The position numbers and the translations under genes are program-made. From an uncultured Peptoniphilus sp. (lineage in GTDB: Bacteria > Bacillota > Clostridia > Tissierellales > Peptoniphilaceae), in the NCBI GenBank assembly GCA_946999425.1, contig CAMQDG010000038.1, positions 1-14,585 on the forward strand: DNA of 14,585 nt, in the 5' to 3' direction. Below are positions 1-5,451 of this stretch, in pieces. Below the pieces are notes generated by a model. The model worked only from the letters and a program-made list of their open reading frames with translations, was not told where the DNA came from and searched no databases. Numbering within the stretch: the stretch's first letter is position 1; every line of letters starts with the position of its first letter.

Positions 1-1
1 A

Positions 2-334
2 GGAAAGATGATAGAATTTGAAGACCAAGAACCTGTAATTAAAAATTCAAGAACTTTAATTCCCTTTAGAGGAGTTTTAGAAAACTTAGGAGCAGAAGTT
101 AATTGGGACCAAGAAAAGAAAATGGTAACAACAAGTCTTGGAGATAAAAAAATCGAAATGACAATTGGACAAGAAACAATAAAAGTTGACGGAAAAGACG
201 TTAAACTTGATGTAGCTCCAATGATTATAAACAACAGAACTATGATTCCTCTAAGAGGAGTTTTAGAAAACTTAGGTTATAAAGTTGGATTTGAAAAAGA
301 CGGTTTAGTTTATTCAATTGACATTACAAAATAA
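2..334 (+). CDS. C-terminal part of a copper-amine-oxidase-like (stalk) domain protein, 5' end outside window
   Basis: The reading frame is open from the first bases. An ATG lies at 8, but the codons before it (Gly-Lys) continue the usual N-G-K-x-I-E-F lead-in of this domain. The true start is therefore probably upstream and the gene is cut by the window edge. The visible 110 residues contain two copies of the family signature: P-V-I-K-N-S-R-T-L-I-P-F-R-G-V-L-E-N-L-G and P-M-I-I-N-N-R-T-M-I-P-L-R-G-V-L-E-N-L-G. These mark the domain also found at the N-terminus of copper amine oxidases. In Firmicutes this domain usually occurs in secreted or surface proteins alone or beside other modules, so the missing N-terminal part could carry a signal peptide and a functional domain that cannot be seen. 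No enzymatic role can be assigned. The gene ends just before a terminator. Confidence 0.8.
   Translation, partial: GKMIEFEDQEPVIKNSRTLIPFRGVLENLGAEVNWDQEKKMVTTSLGDKKIEMTIGQETIKVDGKDVKLDVAPMIINNRTMIPLRGVLENLGYKVGFEKDGLVYSIDITK
68..276 (+). repeat. In-frame exact 23-nt direct repeat inside the stalk-domain gene
   Basis: Positions 68-90 and 254-276 are identical over 23 bases, in the same codon phase, and both encode the R-G-V-L-E-N-L-G core. The protein repeat is ancient and shared by the family. Identity at the codon level suggests recent duplication or gene conversion between the two halves. Confidence 0.75.
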
Positions 335-342
335 TTTAAATA

Positions 343-371
343 AAAAAGCAACTCTATATAGGGTTGCTTTT
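343..371. terminator. Bidirectional terminator between convergent genes
   Basis: AAAAGCAACTC / GGGTTGCTTTT form an 11-bp stem (one G-U) with a TATATA loop. It has an A-run on the left and a T-run on the right, so it can end transcription from either side. The stop codon of the convergent PAP2 gene (370-372) overlaps the right arm. Confidence 0.85.
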
Positions 372-888
372 AATTTTGCCTTAATTTTTTATAAATAAGA
401 TCCGTTAAAAATTTAGAAATATAAGAAAGAAAAAGACCTAAAAATATGCCTCCTATAATATCCGTAGGGTAGTGGACATAAAAATATAATCTGGAAAAGG
501 CCACAAGGCTTGCAATTATATAAATTATTTTCCCAAATCTCTTATTGTAAAAATAAATGGAATTTGCACTTCCTATACCACTATAAGTGTGGCCTGAAGG
601 AAAGGAAAAATCCTTTGGTGGCTTTATTTTAGGGAAAATACCTTTCGCGATAAAGGGTCTTGGTCTTGCAATAAGGGGTTTTAAAATTAAATTTCCAAAA
701 ATTCCACATAAAATTAAAGTTATTAAAACATTTAAACCTATTTTTCGAGTTTTTTTCCGACTAAAGAGCCATATACCTATAAAAATAAAAAATATTCCAC
801 CGTTTCCCAAACTTGTAATTAATAAAAAAATAAAATCCAATAGAGGATTTGCCATATTTTGAATAAAATCAAGTAATTTAAGTTCCAT
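370..888 (-). CDS. PAP2-family membrane phosphatase
   Basis: This 172-residue integral membrane protein carries all three parts of the phosphatidic acid phosphatase type 2 active site. Motif 1 is K70-x6-R77-P78, motif 2 is P97-S-G-H100, and motif 3 is S132-R133-x5-H139-x3-D143. In this family the two histidines carry out the phospho-enzyme chemistry. Substrates are lipid phosphates such as undecaprenyl pyrophosphate, phosphatidic acid or phosphatidylglycerophosphate. The sequence does not say which, and recycling of undecaprenyl carrier is a reasonable guess. Hydrophobic segments around residues 16-42, 50-70, 104-115, 120-132 and 144-160 fit the usual multi-helix fold. The start is chosen because M-E-L-x-x-L-x-F-I is a normal beginning for this family. 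It has no Shine-Dalgarno sequence; a TATAAT element sits six bases before the ATG (see findings). Confidence 0.92.
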   Translation of the reverse strand: MELKLLDFIQNMANPLLDFIFLLITSLGNGGIFFIFIGIWLFSRKKTRKIGLNVLITLILCGIFGNLILKPLIARPRPFIAKGIFPKIKPPKDFSFPSGHTYSGIGSANSIYFYNKRFGKIIYIIASLVAFSRLYFYVHYPTDIIGGIFLGLFLSYISKFLTDLIYKKLRQN

Positions 889-894
889 GAATCT

Positions 895-900
895 ATTATA
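895..900 (-). promoter_or_regulatory. Possible -10 element giving a leaderless PAP2 transcript
   Basis: On the minus strand TATAAT occupies 900-895. Standard spacing would place the transcription start at 888, the A of the ATG. No good -35 hexamer lies 16-18 bases upstream, so this is weak. Confidence 0.3.
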
Positions 901-911
901 CTCTATAAGAT

Positions 912-939
912 TTGAAAAAATTTTAAAAGTTTTTATAAA
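912..939 (+). promoter_or_regulatory. Promoter-like element for the 946-1345 RNA
   Basis: TTGAAA (912-917), 16 bases, then TATAAA (934-939) resemble a housekeeping promoter. Initiation would be near 946. The DNA is very AT-rich, so chance matches are likely, but the element is well placed ahead of the structured region and its terminator. Confidence 0.45.
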
Positions 940-1253
940 AGTGTTTTAAATAAAAGATAGGGGGTATATTAAAAATACCAAGAGATTGGTGAATAGAACC
1001 TTGAAATCCATCCAACTTTTTAAATTAATTATTTGACCGGTTAATCGCTTTAAGCGTTTATATAGAGTCTTGATGATTATGACTTGTTATTTAAAGTAAC
1101 AAAACAAAAGTAGGATTAGAGAATAGGATGAAATTTAATAAAAGTTTTTATTTTAAATGAAATCTTATTTGGCAATAGAAAGTAATTTGTAAGTTTATTT
1201 AAAGGAAATTTGCAACTTAAATAAGTTGCAAGGGGAAAAAGAAAGGTAGCAGA

Positions 1254-1301
1254 ATGATAGAACCAAAAATGTTTGGTTGGATGGATTCTTGGGATAAATA
1301 A
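1254..1301 (+). CDS. Possible 15-residue small ORF
   Basis: ATG at 1254 is preceded by GAAAGG (1241-1246) at a 7-base spacing and opens a 15-codon frame, M-I-E-P-K-M-F-G-W-M-D-S-W-D-K, ending in TAA. The stop lies on the left edge of the terminator stem, the layout seen at real genes in this window. The peptide has two tryptophans and three methionines and no transmembrane stretch, so it does not look like a classical type I toxin. No downstream gene on this strand could be controlled by it as a leader peptide before the terminator. It may be a signalling peptide, a regulatory sORF or chance. I assign no function. Confidence 0.25.
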   Translation: MIEPKMFGWMDSWDK

Positions 1302-1343
1302 AAAAGAGAATGTAGTAAAAATTAATTATACATTCTCTTTTTT
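1300..1343. terminator. Bidirectional terminator between the candidate RNA and tRNA-Arg
   Basis: A perfect 15-bp stem (1300-1314 with 1329-1343, core GAGAATGTA/TACATTCTC) encloses a 14-base AT loop. It is flanked by A-run and T-run halves. It can end the plus-strand RNA and the minus-strand tRNA-Arg transcript. Confidence 0.85.
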
Positions 1344-1348
1344 ACTTA

Positions 1349-1425
1349 TGGTGGACATGAGAGGAATCGAACCCCCGGCCTAAGCTTTAGGAGAGCTTCG
1401 CTCTATCCTACTGAGCTACATGTCC
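1349..1425 (-). tRNA. tRNA-Arg, anticodon CCT
   Basis: Read on the minus strand this folds into a complete cloverleaf. The acceptor stem is GGACATG/CATGTCC. The D arm is GCTC-AGTAGGATA-GAGC. The anticodon arm is AAGCT-CTCCTAA-AGCTT with CCT at positions 34-36. The variable loop is AGGCC. The T arm is GGGGG-TTCGATT-CCTCT, with G-U pairs. The discriminator is A and CCA is encoded in the DNA (1349-1351). The anticodon reads AGG arginine codons. A strong promoter precedes it and a terminator follows. Confidence 0.96.
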
Positions 1426-1436
1426 ATGTGAAATAT

Positions 1437-1465
1437 ATTTTAATTTACTGAAAGATTATTGTCAA
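1437..1465 (-). promoter_or_regulatory. Promoter of tRNA-Arg
   Basis: On the minus strand TTGACA (1465-1460), a 17-base spacer and TAAAAT (1442-1437) form a near-consensus housekeeping promoter. Initiation would be around 1430, a few bases before the tRNA. Confidence 0.8.
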
Positions 1466-1559
1466 ATTAATAGAGAGATTTATATTAAAGCCTATGATTT
1501 AAAAAAATTTTTTTAGGTATAAATACAATGTAGCAAACTTTAAAATAGGAGGGGAAAAA

Positions 1560-1808
1560 ATGGGTTGGCTTATGAGTATTATAGTTGGTGCAGCCGCAGG
1601 CTGGATTGCCAGCATGATAATGGATAAAAATGATAAAATGGGAGGCCTTGCAAATATTATTGTAGGCCTTATTGGAGGCTCCATAGGTAGATTTGTACTT
1701 GGTCTTGTAGATCTCCATGCAGGGCAAGGAATATTACCTTCACTTGTAGTGGGAATTATTGGAGCAGTTATTTTACTTTGGATAATTAATAAAGTAAGGG
1801 GCAAATAA
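1560..1808 (+). CDS. GlsB/YeaQ/YmgE-family small membrane protein
   Basis: The 82-residue product is glycine-rich, with three hydrophobic helices at about residues 3-21, 28-48 and 59-78. It carries the family's typical motifs: G-A-A-A-G-W-I-A near the start, an I-V-G-L-I-G-G-S-I-G central segment, and V-V-G-I-I-G-A-V-I-L-L near the end. This family (formerly called transglycosylase-associated) is often linked to general stress, but its molecular role is not established, and the sequence shows no enzyme motif. The start is set by AGGAGG at 1547-1552, seven bases upstream. The gene appears monocistronic, with a terminator behind it. The promoter is unclear: TATAAATACAAT (1519-1529) offers a -10 but no good -35. 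Confidence 0.9.
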   Translation: MGWLMSIIVGAAAGWIASMIMDKNDKMGGLANIIVGLIGGSIGRFVLGLVDLHAGQGILPSLVVGIIGAVILLWIINKVRGK

Positions 1809-1864
1809 GATTTAAAGGTTGAAAATCTCAAAAAAATTAAATTTTCAAATTATATTTGCTTTTT
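1801..1864 (+). terminator. Nested-hairpin terminator after the GlsB-like gene
   Basis: An outer helix GCAAATA/TATTTGC (1801-1807/1853-1859) encloses an inner helix TTGAAAAT/ATTTTCAA (1819-1826/1841-1848). Five T residues follow. The left outer arm includes the end of the gene. The right arm overlaps the -35 of the next promoter. Confidence 0.55.
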
Positions 1865-1884
1865 AAAAAAACTTAATATATAAT
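1856..1884 (+). promoter_or_regulatory. Promoter of the metG T-box operon
   Basis: TTGCTT (1856-1861), a 17-base spacer and a perfect TATAAT (1879-1884) predict initiation near 1891, at the beginning of the T-box leader. Confidence 0.65.
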
Positions 1885-1890
1885 TCATAA

Positions 1891-2103
1891 TTAATTAAAA
1901 ATTTAAAGTTTATAGTGTTTTGAGTAGAAAATCAGACCCTTTAGAGAAGGACCGGTTGGTGAAAGGTCTAGGGAAAAATTTTTGAACATGGATTCACTTT
2001 ATCCCCTTAGGGGCGTTTTCCACGTTACGGATTTAGAGGCTTAATATAATTTAAGCAAATTAGAGTGGTACCACGTCCTTCGTCTCTATCGAAGGACTTT
2101 TTT
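1891..2103 (+). promoter_or_regulatory. Methionine T-box riboswitch leader
   Basis: The leader contains the hallmarks of a tRNA-sensing T-box. The distal part of stem I has AGAGA followed by a GGACC/GGTC helix capped by G-G-T-T-G-G-T-G-A-A (about 1941-1966). The specifier region GAAC-ATG-GA puts the methionine codon ATG at 1988-1990. The conserved T-box is AGAGTGGTACCACG (2062-2075). Its bulge TGGT (2066-2069) can pair with the ACCA end of uncharged tRNA-Met, which has discriminator A. The competing terminator is CGAAGGAC (2090-2097) pairing with GTCCTTCG (2075-2082), followed by Ts. Uncharged tRNA-Met would favour readthrough into metG and the genes behind it. Confidence 0.95.
2075..2103 (+). 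terminator. Conditional (T-box) terminator
   Basis: An 8-bp GC-containing stem GTCCTTCG/CGAAGGAC with a 7-base loop is followed by a T-run at 2098-2103. The left arm overlaps the end of the T-box sequence, so antiterminator and terminator cannot form together. Confidence 0.93.
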
Positions 2104-2126
2104 ATTTGTTAATTTTAGGAGGATTT

Positions 2127-4124
2127 ATGAGTAAAAAATATTATTTAACAACACCTATATATTATCCCAGCGACAATCTTCACATAGGACACACCTATTG
2201 TACAGTTGCAGCAGATGCACTGAAAAAATTTAAAAAAATGCAAGGATACGATGTTTTCTTTACAACAGGTTCTGATGAACATGGACAAAAGCTTATGCAA
2301 AAAGCTCACGAATATGGAATGGAACCAAAAGAATATATAGACCACATAGTAGAAAATATTAAAGCTCTTTGGGCAAAAATGGATATTGATTATGATTCTT
2401 TTATTCGTTCAACTGACGAGCAACATGAAAAAAATGTTCAGGAAATTTTCCAAAAACTTTATGACAAGGGAGATATTTATAAGGGTCAATATGAAGGATA
2501 TTATTGCACTCCCTGTGAATCTTTTTGGACTGAATCACAACTTGGAGAAAATCACACTTGTCCTGATTGCGGAAGAGAAACTCATTTATCTCATGAAGAA
2601 GCATATTTTTTCAGACTTTCAAAATATCGTGACAAACTTTTAAAACTATATGAAGACCATCCAGAGTTTATTCAGCCGGAATCAAGAAAAAATGAAATGG
2701 TTAAAAATTTCCTTGAAAACGGATTGGAAGACCTTTCAGTATCAAGATCCAGTTTTGATTGGGGAGTAAAAGTTCCCTTTGATGAAAAGCATGTAGTTTA
2801 TGTTTGGATTGATGCCTTAAGTTGTTATTTAACAGGTCTTGGCTATGGATATGACAATGAAAGATTTAATGAGTTTTGGCCTGCTGATGTTCACCTGGTA
2901 GGAAAGGAAATTGTAAGATTTCATACAATTATTTGGCCAGCAATTTTAATGGCCCTTGACATGCCTCTTCCAAAACAAGTTTTCGGTCATGGTTGGATAC
3001 TATTTGACAATGATAAGATGAGTAAAAGTAAGGGAAATGTAGTTTATCCAGAACCAATTATAGAACTTTACGGAGTAGATGCTTTAAAATACTTTTTACT
3101 TCGTGAATTTTCCTTTGGAAGTGATGGAAGCTTCACAAAAGAAAAATTTATGGCAAGATTAAATTCAGACCTTGCTAATGACCTTGGAAATCTTGTGTCA
3201 AGAACTGTTTCCATGATTGAAAAATACAATGGAGGAATAATTAAAAGATCCTCTGCAAAAACTGAATTTGATGAGAATTTGAAAAATATTGCCGTTTCAG
3301 TTAAAGAAAAAGTAGATAAGGAAATGGAAACTTATCAATTCTCTGACGCCCTTGAAGAAATTTGGAAACTTATAAGACGTGCAAATAAATATGTAGACGA
3401 AACACAACCTTGGGTTCTTGCAAAAAATTCAGAAGATAAGGAAAAACTTGACAATGTTTTATACAATCTTGCAGAAACTATAAGAGTTATAAGTGTTTTA
3501 ATTTATCCTTTTATAACAAATACTTCAAAAGAAATCAGAAGACAATTGGGAATAAAAGACCAAGTTAAATGGGAAGATGCTACAAAGTTTGGACTTTTAG
3601 ATGGCGAAAAAGTCATTAAGGGAGATGTAATTTTCCCGCGTCTTGACATTGAAAAAGAAATTGAAAATCTTAATAAGGCAAATAAAAAATTAGCTGAAAA
3701 AAGAGAAAAAGATCTAAATGATTGGATTAAGCAAGCAGGGAAAAAACATAAGAAAAATGAAAAAGAAGAAAAATCAACAATTGTAGGTTTAGGGAAAGAA
3801 GAAATAACTCTTGAAGATTTTGAAAAACTTGATCTTAGAGTAGCAACTATTGAATCTGTTGAAGACCATCCCAATGCAGATAAGCTTTATATTTTAAATT
3901 TAAAGTTAGGTCAAGAAAAAAGGACCATAGTTTCTGGAATTAAAGATTTCTATAAAAAAGAAGATTTAGTAGGCAAGCAAATAATTATAATTGCAAACTT
4001 AAAACCTATTAAATTAAGGGGAGTGGAATCCAAGGGAATGCTTCTTGCAGCAAAAGATAAAAATGGTAATTTATCCCTTGCAAGTCTGATGGACAAAATA
4101 GAAGACGGAGTAAGTTTAGGTTAA
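2127..4124 (+). CDS. metG: Methionyl-tRNA synthetase
   Basis: This is a class I aminoacyl-tRNA synthetase that charges tRNA-Met with methionine. With the start at 2127 the protein has 665 residues, the normal size for bacterial MetG with a C-terminal tRNA-binding domain. Visible motifs are H-I-G-H at 19-22, a zinc knuckle with C127/C130 and C145/C148, K-M-S-K-S at 297-301, and an EMAP/Trbp111-like domain from about residue 562 (D-L-R-V-A-x-I, H-P-N-A-D-K-L, K-L-R-G-V-E-S-K-G-M). A lysine-rich charged linker joins the body to this domain. An earlier in-frame ATG at 2106 lies just after the T-box terminator and in front of AGGAGG (2117-2122). The ATG at 2127, five bases after that site, is the real start. 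It is the first gene of a tight operon controlled by the methionine T-box. Confidence 0.98.
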   Translation: MSKKYYLTTPIYYPSDNLHIGHTYCTVAADALKKFKKMQGYDVFFTTGSDEHGQKLMQKAHEYGMEPKEYIDHIVENIKALWAKMDIDYDSFIRSTDEQHEKNVQEIFQKLYDKGDIYKGQYEGYYCTPCESFWTESQLGENHTCPDCGRETHLSHEEAYFFRLSKYRDKLLKLYEDHPEFIQPESRKNEMVKNFLENGLEDLSVSRSSFDWGVKVPFDEKHVVYVWIDALSCYLTGLGYGYDNERFNEFWPADVHLVGKEIVRFHTIIWPAILMALDMPLPKQVFGHGWILFDNDKMSKSKGNVVYPEPIIELYGVDALKYFLLREFSFGSDGSFTKEKFMARLNSDLANDLGNLVSRTVSMIEKYNGGIIKRSSAKTEFDENLKNIAVSVKEKVDKEMETYQFSDALEEIWKLIRRANKYVDETQPWVLAKNSEDKEKLDNVLYNLAETIRVISVLIYPFITNTSKEIRRQLGIKDQVKWEDATKFGLLDGEKVIKGDVIFPRLDIEKEIENLNKANKKLAEKREKDLNDWIKQAGKKHKKNEKEEKSTIVGLGKEEITLEDFEKLDLRVATIESVEDHPNADKLYILNLKLGQEKRTIVSGIKDFYKKEDLVGKQIIIIANLKPIKLRGVESKGMLLAAKDKNGNLSLASLMDKIEDGVSLG

Positions 4125-4130
4125 ATTATT

Positions 4131-4898
4131 ATGATAGATTCACATGCCCACTTAGATGATGAAAAGTTTGATCTTGATAGAGAAGAACTTATTAACAATT
4201 TAAAAGAAAACGGAATTGACAGAGTTTATAATATAGGAGCTGACATTATAAGCTCTGAAAATTCTGTAAATCTTGCAAATAAATATGACAATATTTTTGC
4301 AGTAGTTGGAGTTCATCCCCATGAAGCCGATTCTTATGATGAAGAAATTGAAAAAAGACTTGAAGAACTTGCGAAAAATAAAAAAGTAGTTGCCATAGGA
4401 GAAATAGGTCTCGATTATTACTATGACAATTCACCAAGACAAGTTCAAAAACAAGTCTTTAAAAGGCAAATAGACTTGGCAGCAAAATTAAAACTTCCAA
4501 TTGTAATTCATTCAAGAGATGCCCATAAAGATACCTTTGATATTTTAAAAGAAGGCAAAGAAAAATATCCCTCTCTAAAGGTCCTAATCCACTGTTACAG
4601 CTCAAGTGTTGAAATGATGAGGGAATATATTAAACTTGGTTTTTACATCGCTCTTGGAGGGGCTGTGACCTTTAAAAATGCAGTTACACCTAAAGAGGTT
4701 GCCAAGGAAGTTCCCATAGAAAGACTTTTACTTGAAACGGACTGTCCTTATATGGCACCAGTTCCCCTGAGAGGAAAAAGAAATGAGCCTATGTTTATAA
4801 AATATACAGCAAAAGAAATTGCAGATTTAAGAAATATAGACGTAAAAGATCTTGTAAAACAAACAGATAAGAATACTTTGGAGTTTTATCATGATTAA
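4131..4898 (+). CDS. tatD: TatD-family metal-dependent DNase
   Basis: The 255-residue TIM-barrel hydrolase has the full set of TatD metal ligands: H5-x-H7 at the N-terminus, E91 in G-E-I-G-L-D-Y, H127 in I-H-S-R-D, H154 in L-I-H-C-Y, and D204 in L-E-T-D-C-P-Y. Members are cytoplasmic 3'-5' exonucleases or related phosphoesterases acting on DNA, with proposed roles in repair. In Firmicutes tatD usually sits between metG and rnmV, exactly as here, and the name is by family. The start is six bases behind the metG stop and gives the canonical M-I-D-S-H-A-H-L. Its ribosome-binding site is weak (TTTAGG 11 bases upstream), suggesting translational coupling to metG. Confidence 0.95.
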   Translation: MIDSHAHLDDEKFDLDREELINNLKENGIDRVYNIGADIISSENSVNLANKYDNIFAVVGVHPHEADSYDEEIEKRLEELAKNKKVVAIGEIGLDYYYDNSPRQVQKQVFKRQIDLAAKLKLPIVIHSRDAHKDTFDILKEGKEKYPSLKVLIHCYSSSVEMMREYIKLGFYIALGGAVTFKNAVTPKEVAKEVPIERLLLETDCPYMAPVPLRGKRNEPMFIKYTAKEIADLRNIDVKDLVKQTDKNTLEFYHD

Positions 4899-5451
4899 AG
4901 AAGTAATAGTAGTTGAGGGAAAAGACGATATTACAAAGGTAAAAAGTGCCCTTGATTGTGAAGTAATTGCAACACACGGGTTTGGCTACGGTAAAAAACT
5001 TATAAATACCCTTAAAAGTATAAATAAGAGAAGGGGAATAATTATTTTTACAGATCCTGACTACATGGGAGAAAAAATAAGAAGAGATTTAACAAAAAAC
5101 ATTCCTGGAGCAAAGCAAGCCTATCTTCCAAGACATTTAAGTCTTAAAGGAACAAATGTAGGAGTGGAAAATGCAAGGGAAGAAGACATAAGAGAGGCTC
5201 TTTTAAATGCTAAACCTCTTACTGAAAAATATGAAGAGATTTTTCAAATGAAAGACCTGTATAAATACGGACTTTTAGGGAATGAGGATTCTTCATATAA
5301 AAGAGAAAAACTCTGCCAAAAATTAAAAATAGGTCATGCAAATGGAAAAATTTTGCTAAAAAGATTAAATAGTTTTAAAATAAGTTTAGAGGAACTTGAA
5401 AATGCACTGAAAGAGGTGGAACAATCGAAAGACTATTTAAACCGAAAATAG
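4891..5451 (+). CDS. rnmV: Ribonuclease M5 (5S rRNA maturase)
   Basis: The 186-residue protein has a Toprim domain in its N-terminal half: E9-G-K-D-D, then T54-D-P-D57-Y-M-G-E-K-I-R-R, and the M5-specific G-V-E-N-A (91-95). RNase M5 performs the final trimming of 5S rRNA precursor in low-GC Gram-positives, acting with ribosomal protein L18. The C-terminal half is the charged, variable RNA-binding region. Its start overlaps the end of tatD by eight bases, with GGAG (4880-4883) seven bases upstream. Its own last 28 bases overlap the proposed start of rsmA. Toprim-containing primases and OLD nucleases are ruled out by size and by the rnmV-rsmA context. Confidence 0.96.
   Translation: MIKEVIVVEGKDDITKVKSALDCEVIATHGFGYGKKLINTLKSINKRRGIIIFTDPDYMGEKIRRDLTKNIPGAKQAYLPRHLSLKGTNVGVENAREEDIREALLNAKPLTEKYEEIFQMKDLYKYGLLGNEDSSYKREKLCQKLKIGHANGKILLKRLNSFKISLEELENALKEVEQSKDYLNRK
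5413..5426 (+). promoter_or_regulatory. Ribosome-binding site that places the rsmA start at ATC
   Basis: GAGGTG at 5413-5418 matches six bases of the anti-Shine-Dalgarno complement and lies inside rnmV. The codon at proper distance in the rsmA frame is ATC at 5424-5426. The GTG within the site itself is in the rnmV frame and cannot serve rsmA. Confidence 0.65.

Larger units (their letters stand above)
946..1345 (+). ncRNA. Candidate structured RNA of unknown family
   Basis: No long ORF lies on either strand between 889 and 1348. The plus strand has features of a structured transcript. GGTAT/ATACC (963-967/975-979) competes with ACCAA-GAGA-TTGGT (977-990), which has a GNRA tetraloop. AATCCATCCAAC (1005-1016) is perfectly complementary to 1276-1287. 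TTGCAACTT/AAGTTGCAA (1210-1218/1223-1231) makes a 9-bp hairpin. AACCAAA/TTTGGTT (1261-1267/1272-1278) is exclusive with the long-range helix. The octamer ATAGAACC occurs at 993-1000 and 1257-1264, near each arm of that helix. A promoter-like element precedes the region and a terminator ends it. I do not recognise the family: conserved boxes of RNase P RNA, tmRNA, SRP RNA and T-boxes are absent. It could also be the untranslated region of a tiny gene or a decayed locus. Confidence 0.4.

Noticed and set aside
587..862. ORF on the plus strand opposite the PAP2 gene
   Set aside because: It is a low-complexity frame antisense to a gene with all catalytic motifs, and has no ribosome-binding site. 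It is a shadow ORF.
989..1036. GTG-started 15-codon hydrophobic ORF in the candidate RNA
   Set aside because: It has no proper ribosome-binding site and sits on the 5' arm of the long-range helix. Chance frames of this size are common.
946..1300. Possible second T-box leader (AGAGA and GGTGAA near 981-993)
   Set aside because: There is no AGGGTGGNACC-like antiterminator bulge, no helix between AGAGA and GGTGAA, no specifier context, and no downstream plus-strand synthetase or amino-acid gene before the terminator.
1497..1520. Stress-sigma (SigB-type) promoter before the GlsB-like gene (ATTTAA, 12 bases, AGGTAT)
   Set aside because: The match to GTTT-N12-15-GGGTAT is partial and lies in very AT-rich DNA, and the presence of SigB in this organism is unknown.
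1349..1560. tRNA-Arg as an integration site for a mobile element
   Set aside because: No integrase gene or duplicated tRNA 3' end is visible in the window.
2106..2126. Longer MetG start at ATG 2106
   Set aside because: It lies just behind the T-box terminator, and the AGGAGG site falls inside the extra seven codons. The ATG at 2127 gives the normal N-terminus and correct spacing.
3503..3874. Serine- and phenylalanine-rich minus-strand ORF inside metG
   Set aside because: It is antisense to the lysine/glutamate-rich linker of MetG, and its composition is that of a reverse-complement shadow.
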